This document shows, piece after piece, positions 1 to 5,460 of a stretch of 7,766 nt of DNA. The notes beneath the pieces are model-generated. The model saw nothing but the letters and a program-made list of their open reading frames with translations, had not been told where the DNA came from and ran no database searches. How positions within the stretch are numbered: the stretch's first letter is position 1; every line of letters begins with the position of its first letter. Made by a program: the position numbers and the translations under genes. The stretch is from UBA3103 sp002365855 (GTDB lineage Bacteria > Bacillota > Desulfotomaculia > Desulfotomaculales > Pelotomaculaceae), in assembly GCA_030627625.1 (NCBI GenBank), contig DAOURR010000077.1, positions 1 to 7,766 of the forward strand, read 5' to 3'.

Positions 1-58
1 AGACCTCTAGTGATTACTTCAAAGAAGTAGTCAACTCCCCGCCAAAGGAGTGAGGTCT
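1..58. repeat. Compact three-way-junction palindrome, possible IS200/IS605-like end remnant
   Basis: Three nested inverted repeats fill this stretch. The outer arms AGACCTC (1-7) and GAGGTCT (52-58) pair over 7 bp. Inside, TGATTACTTC (11-20) pairs with GAAGTAGTCA (24-33) over 10 bp with one G-U and an AAA loop, and ACTCC (34-38) pairs with GGAGT (47-51). Only three junction bases (8-10) are unpaired outside the two loops. No T-run follows, so it is not a typical terminator. The GTAGTCAACTCCCCGCC stretch recalls the folded right ends of IS200/IS605 elements, which also form the 3' part of TnpB guide RNAs. That link is from memory and uncertain, and no transposase gene is visible. The element may extend left of the window. 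Confidence 0.4.
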
Positions 59-134
59 CGTGTTAAAGATTCAGCAATTGGTTATGGTGATCCTTCAATT
101 AGCCCAAGAAATTTTTGAGATTTTAAGAGCCACC

Positions 135-163
135 TTGACACCTATTTTTAGTGATGCTATATT
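135..163 (+). promoter_or_regulatory. Sigma-A promoter of the tRNA-Cys gene
   Basis: A consensus -35 TTGACA (135-140) is followed after 17 bases by TATATT (158-163). Start of transcription would be near 170, giving a precursor with about 60 bases before the mature tRNA. This is the best promoter match in the window and suits a stable RNA gene. Confidence 0.8.
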
Positions 164-233
164 ATATGAGTAAGTCCTTTGGTCATAGATTCTTAAATCC
201 GGATGGGAAGATTGATAAAGCTCCATTCTATAA

Positions 234-308
234 GGCGACATAGCCAAGTGGTAAGGCAGAGGACTGCAAATCCTCCACTCCCCGGTTCAAATCCGGGTGT
301 CGCCTCCA
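234..308 (+). tRNA. tRNA-Cys (anticodon GCA), CCA encoded
   Basis: A complete cloverleaf can be drawn. The acceptor stem GGCGACA (234-240) pairs with TGTCGCC (298-304). The D stem is GCC/GGC (243-245/255-257). The anticodon stem GAGGA/TCCTC (259-263/271-275) encloses the loop CTGCAAA with anticodon GCA at 266-268, which reads the cysteine codons UGC and UGU. The T stem CCCGG/CCGGG flanks TTCAAAT (286-292). The discriminator base is U (305), a known identity element of tRNA-Cys, and the 3' CCA (306-308) is encoded. The gene has its own promoter upstream and terminator downstream, so it is a single-tRNA unit. Confidence 0.98.
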
Positions 309-341
309 AAGTTTATGATTCCCAGTATAAAGGGAATTTGG

Positions 342-371
342 ACCGTCTGCTGTTTGAAGCAGGCGGTTTTT
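342..371 (+). terminator. Intrinsic terminator of tRNA-Cys
   Basis: ACCGTCTGCT (342-351) pairs with AGCAGGCGGT (358-367) over 10 bp with one G-U. The loop is GTTTGA and a T-run follows (367-371). It closes the tRNA-Cys unit 34 bases after the CCA. Confidence 0.9.
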
Positions 372-449
372 ATCATATCTATCCGATTCTCATTATAAAA
401 ACTTATTTTACGCGTAATTCCAATATGGTAGTATTATATGTGTCAAGGT

Positions 450-543
450 TTGGCCTGCCTGAAAATGGTCCAGCTATGCTAAATAAGACCGCTGGCTCAG
501 GAAAGCGGCTTGGTGAATGATGTGAAGAATTTGGTTCATCACA
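450..543 (+). other. Possible structured leader or small RNA region
   Basis: This gene-free stretch lies between the tRNA terminator and the small gene at 630. Nested pairings are possible: GCC/GGC (453-455/507-509), CCTGA/TCAGG (458-462/497-501) and CCAGC/GCTGG (470-474/491-495). A separate hairpin follows, TGTGA-A-GAA (521-529) with TTC-A-TCACA (535-543), which has an A-A mismatch and a TTTGG loop. It does not match a riboswitch class I recognise. It could be the 5' leader of the 630 gene or chance folding. No good promoter was found for it. Confidence 0.3.
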
Positions 544-609
544 ATATTACAGCAAAAAGGAGAATTCAGCAGGAGATATAACCTGAATAAATAGAAGTAG
601 GATATGTGC

Positions 610-620
610 CCTCCGGGAGG
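610..620 (+). promoter_or_regulatory. SD of the 630 gene inside a small hairpin
   Basis: The SD GGGAGGT (615-621) stands 8 bases before the ATG at 630, which fixes that start. CCTC (610-613) can pair with GAGG (617-620) across a CGG loop, so part of the SD can be masked. The stem is only 4 bp, so a regulatory role is speculative. Confidence 0.35.
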
Positions 621-629
621 TAAGAGCAT

Positions 630-854
630 ATGACCAGCGGCACTGCTCCCATATGTGTGAATTGCAGGCACTTCGATTGGGACTTAAAATTTGGCGGGTT
701 GTGTTGCGATGCCTTTCCTCATGGGATTCCAAATGTTATACTATCCGGCAGGCATGATCACAGCAGGCCTTATCCAGGGGATAAGGGTATTCTCTACGAG
801 CCGGTTGTCTCAGGTCAAACTGTTCAGCACGGTAAAGATTCAAAAGACTTATAA
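630..854 (+). CDS. Small cysteine-rich protein of unknown function
   Basis: This encodes 74 residues starting at an ATG with the SD GGGAGGT 8 bases upstream. Four cysteines lie as a CxxC (C9, C12) and a CC pair (C25, C26), an arrangement that suggests a bound zinc ion or iron-sulfur cluster. The core, from VNCRHF through CDAFPHGIP and DHSRPYPGDKGI, reads like a small conserved bacterial family that I recall only as uncharacterised proteins. No signal peptide or membrane segment is visible, so a cytosolic location is inferred. It lies downstream of the tRNA-Cys unit but is separated from it by a terminator. It is convergent with the minus-strand gene at 877, with 22 bases between stops. A weak stem, AAAGAC/GTCTTT (843-848/863-868), overlaps its stop. 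No function can be assigned. Confidence 0.7.
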   Translation: MTSGTAPICVNCRHFDWDLKFGGLCCDAFPHGIPNVILSGRHDHSRPYPGDKGILYEPVVSGQTVQHGKDSKDL

Positions 855-876
855 ATAAAACTGTCTTTAAGTAGTA

Positions 877-1197
877 TCAGTCGGGGTTAGTTGCTTTTTG
901 TTTGGTCCAAATAAACAGCCCAATTTGGCTAAGTGCCCTTTTTAATCCTTTAATATCCTTAAGTTCATAACCCTTGTCCCAATAGTCGGCCAGTCTCTCA
1001 GTGAATTTCATATAGCCGGACAGTCCTGTCACCATCCAGAGATGAATAACGGCAACATGCCTTGGATCACAGCTGTGATTCTGGTCCTCTTCATGAGTTA
1101 TTCTAAAGTCGCGCAGGGAATTACCCTCATCTACCCAGGACAGGGTTCCTTCTTCTGGAGTAACTTCTTTTCCACAGGTTTCGCAGTATAAGTTCAC
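877..1197 (-). CDS. Small CxxC-containing protein of unknown function
   Basis: This minus-strand gene encodes 106 residues. I choose the GTG at 1197-1195 as start because GAGGGG (minus strand, 1211-1206) lies exactly 8 bases before it. The longer reading from the GTG at 1206 would overlap that SD. The protein opens with a CETC knuckle (C5, C8) and has a later HSCDPRH stretch (H41, C43, H47) that could complete a metal site. The C-terminal half (about 62-100) is charged and looks helical (ERLADYWDKGYELKDIKGLKRAL). No membrane segment is clear. I do not recognise the family; a zinc-ribbon-like small protein is the best description. It has its own promoter (1299-1270) and is convergent with the 630 gene. 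Confidence 0.65.
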   Translation of the reverse strand: MNLYCETCGKEVTPEEGTLSWVDEGNSLRDFRITHEEDQNHSCDPRHVAVIHLWMVTGLSGYMKFTERLADYWDKGYELKDIKGLKRALSQIGLFIWTKQKATNPD

Positions 1198-1269
1198 GCA
1201 GAACACCCCTCAGTTTCAGGATAAAATAATTCCAGATAAGTATATATGAAATTTTAATTAAAATAAATA

Positions 1270-1299
1270 ATTATAAACACAAGGAGTTGTAATAATCAA
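1270..1299 (-). promoter_or_regulatory. Sigma-A promoter of the minus-strand small gene
   Basis: On the minus strand TTGATT (1299-1294) is followed after 18 bases by TATAAT (1275-1270). Transcription would start near 1263, about 65 bases before the GTG at 1197. The hexamers and spacing are the same as in the tyrS promoter. Confidence 0.6.
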
Positions 1300-1586
1300 A
1301 TTTAAGGTGATCTATACATAAAAAGTATGGATTTAAATAAGCTGGTAATTTTAACCTTTTAATAAAGATAATTTAAGGCGCCCGTAAAATTCTAAAAAAA
1401 TTGCAAAATACTTTTTTATACCGGTAACCAAAAAAGGATTTTCTGAAGAAACGTCGAAATTGTAAATAAATCAGTGATAGCTTAAGAGTGTTCTTAGGTC
1501 ATGAATATCTTGTTTGACTTACAATTTATGCCTTTAAAACAATAAAGCGTAATTGAGAATACCATGTGTCATTTCAAAAGGCCCCA

Positions 1587-1678
1587 AGATATACCATCTC
1601 TGCTGCTTAAATAGTTATGATCTGTCTTGCCCGGAACAGATAATGTCACCGGTTTATATGCTATCCAGCATGGTATCT
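1587..1678 (+). other. Possible multi-stem RNA element in the sdhC leader
   Basis: ATACCAT (1591-1597) pairs perfectly with ATGGTAT (1670-1676). Inside it, GCTG (1602-1605) can pair with CAGC (1666-1669) and ATCTGT (1620-1625) with ACAGAT (1636-1641). An exclusive alternative hairpin, ATGCT/AGCAT (1658-1662/1667-1671), would break the two outer helices. Switchable pairing of this kind occurs in riboswitch-like leaders, but no known aptamer consensus is recognised and chance folding in AT-rich DNA is possible. Confidence 0.25.
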
Positions 1679-1754
1679 CTCTTTTGCATAAAAGCAATGT
1701 TAGAGAAGTGTTATTTTTTTTGAAGGAGGGGATGTGATAAATTAATTCTTCATG

Positions 1755-1783
1755 AAGCTATCTTATGTTAGATAGCTTATTTT
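1755..1783 (+). terminator. Terminator-like hairpin 210 bases before sdhC
   Basis: AAGCTATCT (1755-1763) pairs perfectly with AGATAGCTT (1770-1778) around a TATGTT loop, followed by ATTTT (1779-1783). The stem is AT-rich and the T-run short, so termination would be weak. It may be an attenuator if transcription of sdhCAB starts upstream, or the end of an unknown leader transcript. Confidence 0.4.
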
Positions 1784-1970
1784 GGTAAGTCCGGGTTGTT
1801 GCGTCCTTTTGGAATCACTTTGCACGTTCGCGGCTCACCGGTCTCACTGGAAGGAGGGAAAGTTTCAAAAGTACAGATTAGTAATGAATTAGAAAGCACA
1901 GGGAGAAAGCATTTGCCTTAAAATGTATCAGTTTGCGTACCCGGTGTAGGGGGTTTTAAGGCCGTAAATG

Positions 1971-1985
1971 TCCTTTGGGAAAGGA
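1971..1985 (+). promoter_or_regulatory. Hairpin covering the sdhC SD
   Basis: TCCTTT (1971-1976) pairs perfectly with AAAGGA (1980-1985) across a GGG loop. The paired arm includes most of the sdhC SD AAGGAG (1981-1986), which stands 6 bases before the ATG at 1993. Folding would hide the ribosome site for the first gene of the operon, so translation control by temperature, a protein or upstream RNA is conceivable. This is inferred from pairing only. Confidence 0.4.
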
Positions 1986-1992
1986 GAGAAAC

Positions 1993-2709
1993 ATGGAACT
2001 AGCGAAAAATTTACAAACGACAATAAACAAGTCACATGGCAAGACTGACCTGTATGTCGATCTAGCTCAGTCAATTAGCGGTATTTTGCTTGTAGGTTTT
2101 TTATGGATGCATATGCTTTTTGTGTCTACAGTAGTAATTAATCCAGCTCTTTTCGATACGTTATCCATAGGTCTGGATAAGTATTATTTAGCTCAATTCG
2201 GTATACCAGGAACCGTTCTCCTTATTATCGTTCATATCTTTTTAGCCGGCCGGAGGGCGCCTCTGCGCCTGCGTGATTTAAGAATCGCGTGGCGGCTTAC
2301 GAGAATGATGAACCACTATGATACCTGGGTCTGGGCCGGACAGGTCATCACTGCCCTGATGATCGGTATCATGGCAAGTATGCACCTATGGACTATTATG
2401 ACATCGTGGCCTCTCAGGGCGGCAACGAGCGCTGCGCGTGTAGCCTCCGTCGGCCCTGCAGATCATTCATTTGGCGGATTTGAGTTCCCATTTTTTATAG
2501 TGTTTTATGTTATTTTCCTGATCGTTGGAGAATACCATGCAGGATTTGGCCTGTATCGTATCTTCGTCAAGTGGGGCTGGTTTGAGCGTCACAAGATGGG
2601 CTGGCTTTTGAAGGGTATCACCGTAATCATTATCGCCCTCGGTTTTACAGCCTTGTATACATTTACACAGATTGCAGCTAATCTGCCGGCAGGGGGTGCC
2701 ATACATTGA
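1993..2709 (+). CDS. sdhC: Succinate dehydrogenase/fumarate reductase dihaem cytochrome b subunit
   Basis: This 238-residue integral membrane protein anchors the SdhAB catalytic part and carries electrons between it and the menaquinone pool. The ATG at 1993 has the SD AAGGAG 6 bases upstream; a TTG at 1975 in the same frame overlaps that SD and is rejected. Five hydrophobic helices are seen at about 26-48, 72-88, 114-137, 164-187 and 206-227. Histidines H40 (WMHMLF), H81 (IVHIFLAGRR), H131 (ASMHLW) and H182 (EYHAGFGLYR) match the four axial haem ligands of Wolinella FrdC, so two haems b are expected. E180 matches the Glu180 of the Wolinella E-pathway for protons. D62 falls, without gaps, where Wolinella has the quinol-site Glu66. 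The stop overlaps the sdhA start. Confidence 0.95.
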   Translation: MELAKNLQTTINKSHGKTDLYVDLAQSISGILLVGFLWMHMLFVSTVVINPALFDTLSIGLDKYYLAQFGIPGTVLLIIVHIFLAGRRAPLRLRDLRIAWRLTRMMNHYDTWVWAGQVITALMIGIMASMHLWTIMTSWPLRAATSAARVASVGPADHSFGGFEFPFFIVFYVIFLIVGEYHAGFGLYRIFVKWGWFERHKMGWLLKGITVIIIALGFTALYTFTQIAANLPAGGAIH

Positions 2710-4526
2710 GCGCGAAACACACCTTTATATCTGATGTTCTAGTTGTCGGTGCCGGCTTGGCTGGTAACCGGGCGGCAATTGCGGCTGCTGAAGCCGGTTT
2801 GGATGTCATCATTCTGAGCTTGATCCCGCCACGGCGTTCTCACAGCACTGCTGCCCAGGGCGGTATGCAGGCAGCCCTCGGGAACAGTGCTCTTGGGAAA
2901 GGCGACAGCCCTGATGTTCACTTTGCAGACACCGTCAAGGGTTCTGACTGGGGTAACGACCAGGAAGTGGCCAGGATGTTTGTGGAAACCTCACCTATCG
3001 CGGTAAGGCAGTTATCACAATGGGGAGTGCCCTGGAACCGTGTTGTAGCCGGGAAAAGGAAGCTGCCCGACGGCCGCGAAGTTGAAGATACTAAAGATAA
3101 AGAAGGCTATATCACCGCCCGTGACTTCGGTGGGACGGCCAAATGGCGCACCTGCTATACTGCGGACGGTACCGGCCATACCATGGTGTATGCTGTAGAT
3201 ACCGTAGTTTGTAAAATGGGAATTACCACCCATGACCGGATCGAAGCCATTTCACTTATTCATGACGGGGTTAACTGCCTTGGCGTAGTTGCCAGAAATC
3301 TGCGCAACGGGGATATAGTTACCTATCTCGCCAAGTCAACTGTGATTGCCACCGGCGGCTCAGGCAGGCTTTATGCGGCGTCCACCAACGCTGTTATCTG
3401 TAATGGCGCTGGCGGGGCTATCTGCCAGGCCACGGGTATTGTACCCCTGGGGAACATGGAAGCTGTTCAGTTCCACCCAACGGGTATGGTGCCGGTCTGG
3501 ATTTTAATGACTGAGGGCGCCCGTGGCGACGGCGGTTACCTGCTGGATAAGAATTTATACCGCTTTATGCCGGATTACGAGCCGAAGAAGAAAGAACTTG
3601 CCTCTCGTGACGTTGTTTCCCGCCGGATGACCCAGCATATGCGCAAAGGTCTGGGTGTGGACAGCAAGTATGGCCCGCACCTGTGGCTGGATATCCGCCA
3701 CCTGGGACGCAAGTGGGTTTGGTCCAATTTGCGTGAGATTGCCAATATCTCCATGAACTTTAACGGGATTGACCCGGCCACCAGTCTTGTACCGGTTCGC
3801 CCCACCCAGCACTACACCATGGGCGGCGTGCGTACCAACAAGGACGGCGCGGCTTACGGCTTGAAGGGTCTTTTTGCCTTGGGCGAAGCAGCTTGCTGGG
3901 ACCTGCACGGATTTAACCGCCTTGGCGGCAACTCGGTAGCTGAGACTGTTGTTTCCGGTATGATCGTGGGTGACGCGGTTGCCAAGTATACCCTTGGCGC
4001 CACTCAGAACTACAACTATAAGCTGATTGAAGATTTCGTCAAGATAGAAGAAGAGCGGATCAAAAACCTTATCTCTGGTAAAAATGGCAGGGAAAACGTC
4101 TATGACATTAAAAAAGGCGTGGAAAATGCCATGATGGACCACGTGGGAATTTTCAGGACCGGTCCCGACCTAGAGCAGGGCGTGGCAAAGCTCCAGGAAC
4201 TATACAAACGTTCACTAAAGATCGGCCTCCGTTCTTCAGGCCAGGGCGCAAACCCGGAATTGGCCGATGCGCTCAGGCAGCCCGGTTTATGCCGCACCGC
4301 TCTCTCTATCTGCTACGGCGCATTAATGCGTACCGAAAGCCGGGGCAGTCACTCCCGGGAGGACTTCCCGAAACGGGACGACGTCAACTGGCTCAAGCGG
4401 ACGCTGGCCTACTGGAAAGAAGGGTCCGACCTGCCCACGCTTGACTACGAACCAGTTGTATGTAAAGAACTGCCTCCTGGCGACCGCGGATATGGTGAAT
4501 CTTCTGCGGCCGGCAAAGACAAATAA
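2706..4526 (+). CDS. sdhA: Succinate dehydrogenase/fumarate reductase flavoprotein subunit
   Basis: This is the 606-residue catalytic subunit, which interconverts succinate and fumarate on FAD at the membrane surface. The TTG start at 2706 overlaps the sdhC TGA (TTGA) behind a G-rich SD (2692-2696), implying translational coupling. The N-terminal Rossmann motif GAGLAGNRAA (15-24) binds FAD. H46 in RRSHSTAAQGG is the expected covalent flavin-linking histidine. Substrate and catalytic residues are in place: H257 (QFHPTG), R273 (TEGARGDGG, the proton-shuttle arginine), H369 (QHYTMGG) and R405 (GFNRLGGNS). The C-terminal ESRGSHSREDFP signature (544-555) is typical of the family. Length is normal and no lesion is seen. 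The residues do not tell succinate dehydrogenase from fumarate reductase. The sdhB gene follows after 26 bases. Confidence 0.98.
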   Translation: MSAKHTFISDVLVVGAGLAGNRAAIAAAEAGLDVIILSLIPPRRSHSTAAQGGMQAALGNSALGKGDSPDVHFADTVKGSDWGNDQEVARMFVETSPIAVRQLSQWGVPWNRVVAGKRKLPDGREVEDTKDKEGYITARDFGGTAKWRTCYTADGTGHTMVYAVDTVVCKMGITTHDRIEAISLIHDGVNCLGVVARNLRNGDIVTYLAKSTVIATGGSGRLYAASTNAVICNGAGGAICQATGIVPLGNMEAVQFHPTGMVPVWILMTEGARGDGGYLLDKNLYRFMPDYEPKKKELASRDVVSRRMTQHMRKGLGVDSKYGPHLWLDIRHLGRKWVWSNLREIANISMNFNGIDPATSLVPVRPTQHYTMGGVRTNKDGAAYGLKGLFALGEAACWDLHGFNRLGGNSVAETVVSGMIVGDAVAKYTLGATQNYNYKLIEDFVKIEEERIKNLISGKNGRENVYDIKKGVENAMMDHVGIFRTGPDLEQGVAKLQELYKRSLKIGLRSSGQGANPELADALRQPGLCRTALSICYGALMRTESRGSHSREDFPKRDDVNWLKRTLAYWKEGSDLPTLDYEPVVCKELPPGDRGYGESSAAGKDK

Positions 4527-4552
4527 CGTGGGAAAAGGAGGGCAATAAAAAT

Positions 4553-5299
4553 ATGCGCCAGTTAACATTTTCTATTTTCCGCTTCAACCCGAACATTCCT
4601 GGCGATAAGCCCAGGATGCAGGAATATAAACTGGAAGAACAAGATGGCATGTCCATGTTTGTGGCGCTCACGAAAATTCGTGAGGAACTAGATCCGACCT
4701 TAATGTTCGATTTTGTCTGCCGCGCGGCTATCTGCGGATCTTGTGCCATGTTGATTAACGGCAGGCCGAGACTGGCTTGCAAAACTCTGGCCAAAAACAT
4801 GCCAAGCCGTATCACCATGATGCCACTGCCGGTATTCAAGTTGATCGGAGATCTTTGCGTGGATACCGGAACATGGTTCAAGGATTTACAGATCAAGACA
4901 GAAGCATGGGTTCACACAAATAAGAAGTTCGATCCCAAAGCACTCGAAGAGAAGATGGATAATGAAGTCGCTGAGAAGATTTATGAACCTGACCGCTGCG
5001 TCGAGTGCGGCTGTTGCGTGGCCGCCTGCATTACCGCCAATATCCGTGACGATTTCATAGGAGCAACCGGAATCAACAGGGTGGCACGCTTCATGCTTGA
5101 CCCGAGGGACGAGCGCTCGGATGCCGATTATTTTGATGTGGTGGGTAACGAGGAAGGTACGTTCGGCTGCGTCGGATTGATGGGCTGCGACGACCTTTGC
5201 CCCATGGAAATACCGCTCCAGGAAAACCTGGCCTATGTACGCCGTAAAATGGCGGCAGCAGGCCTGAAGCTTCAATTCCAGGGAGTAAAGGTTTCCTAG
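4553..5299 (+). CDS. sdhB: Succinate dehydrogenase/fumarate reductase iron-sulfur subunit
   Basis: This 248-residue protein carries electrons between the flavin of SdhA and the haems of SdhC. The ATG at 4553 follows the SD AAGGAGGG (4535-4542) at 10 bases. The N-terminal ferredoxin domain holds the [2Fe-2S] ligands C56, C61, C64 and C76. The C-terminal domain holds C149, C152, C155 and C216 for [4Fe-4S], and C159, C206 and C212 for [3Fe-4S]; the numbering coincides with E. coli SdhB. No proline follows C159 (CITAN rather than the common CP), as in other members with variable residues here. It is the last gene of the operon, with a strong terminator 17 bases after the stop. Confidence 0.98.
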   Translation: MRQLTFSIFRFNPNIPGDKPRMQEYKLEEQDGMSMFVALTKIREELDPTLMFDFVCRAAICGSCAMLINGRPRLACKTLAKNMPSRITMMPLPVFKLIGDLCVDTGTWFKDLQIKTEAWVHTNKKFDPKALEEKMDNEVAEKIYEPDRCVECGCCVAACITANIRDDFIGATGINRVARFMLDPRDERSDADYFDVVGNEEGTFGCVGLMGCDDLCPMEIPLQENLAYVRRKMAAAGLKLQFQGVKVS

Positions 5300-5315
5300 T
5301 TGATAAACAAACATG

Positions 5316-5357
5316 AACTCGTGGAGGCGTCAGAGCCGCCACGGGTTTTCTTTTTTT
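5316..5357 (+). terminator. Intrinsic terminator of sdhCAB
   Basis: AACTCGTGGAGGC (5316-5328) pairs with GCCGCCACGGGTT (5335-5347) over 12 bp with one G-U and one A-G mismatch. The loop is GTCAGA and an interrupted T-run follows to 5357. It separates the operon from tyrS. Confidence 0.92.
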
Positions 5358-5394
5358 GTGTTGATATTGTAATGATAGCTGATAATGGAAGATA

Positions 5395-5424
5395 TTGATT
5401 TCATGTTTTAAATATTGATATAAT
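5395..5424 (+). promoter_or_regulatory. Sigma-A promoter of tyrS
   Basis: TTGATT (5395-5400) is followed after 18 bases by a consensus TATAAT (5419-5424). Transcription would start near 5431, leaving a leader of about 30 bases. That is too short for a T-box, and no T-box motif is seen between the sdhB stop and tyrS. Confidence 0.75.
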
Positions 5425-5460
5425 GGATAAGATTTTGAATGTCTTGAAAGGGGTAATAAA

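Larger units (their letters stand above)
1207..1974. other. 768-base AT-rich gap before sdhC
   Basis: No convincing gene is seen on either strand. The left part holds the minus-strand promoter (1270-1299). The stretch from about 1300 to 1580 is very AT-rich with nothing recognisable. The right part (1587-1985) has several possible RNA structures, two SD-like sites with no usable start behind them (1723-1731 and 1851-1858), and a T-run at 1711-1721. The best -35 for sdhC is TTGACT (1514-1519), but no good -10 follows, so the operon promoter is not identified. A promoter for an alternative sigma factor is possible. Confidence 0.6.

Noticed and set aside
203..520. 105-residue open frame over the tRNA-Cys gene
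   Set aside because: It reads straight through the tRNA and its terminator, has no SD, and its protein matches nothing.
553..1477. Similarity between the AAAAAGGA-led stretches at 553-600 and 1430-1477
   Set aside because: Only a few short blocks agree, as expected in A-rich DNA. It is not enough to call a dispersed repeat.
1514..1543. TTGACT as the -35 of a sdhCAB promoter
   Set aside because: No -10 better than 3 of 6 matches lies at 16-19 bases, so it is mentioned only as the best weak candidate.
1723..1745. Strong SD-like site AAGGAGGGG followed by ATG/GTG
   Set aside because: The ATG is followed at once by TGA, and the GTG gives only three codons at too short a spacing. It is not counted as a gene.
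1810..1824. Sigma-54-like promoter (GG ... GC) before sdhC
   Set aside because: The GG at 1811-1812 and GC at 1822-1823 are 9 bases apart instead of the required 10, and the flanking bases match poorly.
1796..1921. Short open frame starting TTG in the sdhC leader (about 41 residues)
   Set aside because: There is no SD before any start, and the frame resembles no protein I know. The SD-like AAGGAGGG inside it (1851-1858) is followed by no usable start codon.
1975..1992. Upstream TTG start for sdhC
   Set aside because: It overlaps the SD of the ATG at 1993 and has no SD of its own.
3555..4142. 195-residue minus-strand open frame inside sdhA
   Set aside because: It is a shadow of the strongly conserved sdhA frame; its translation has no recognisable domain.
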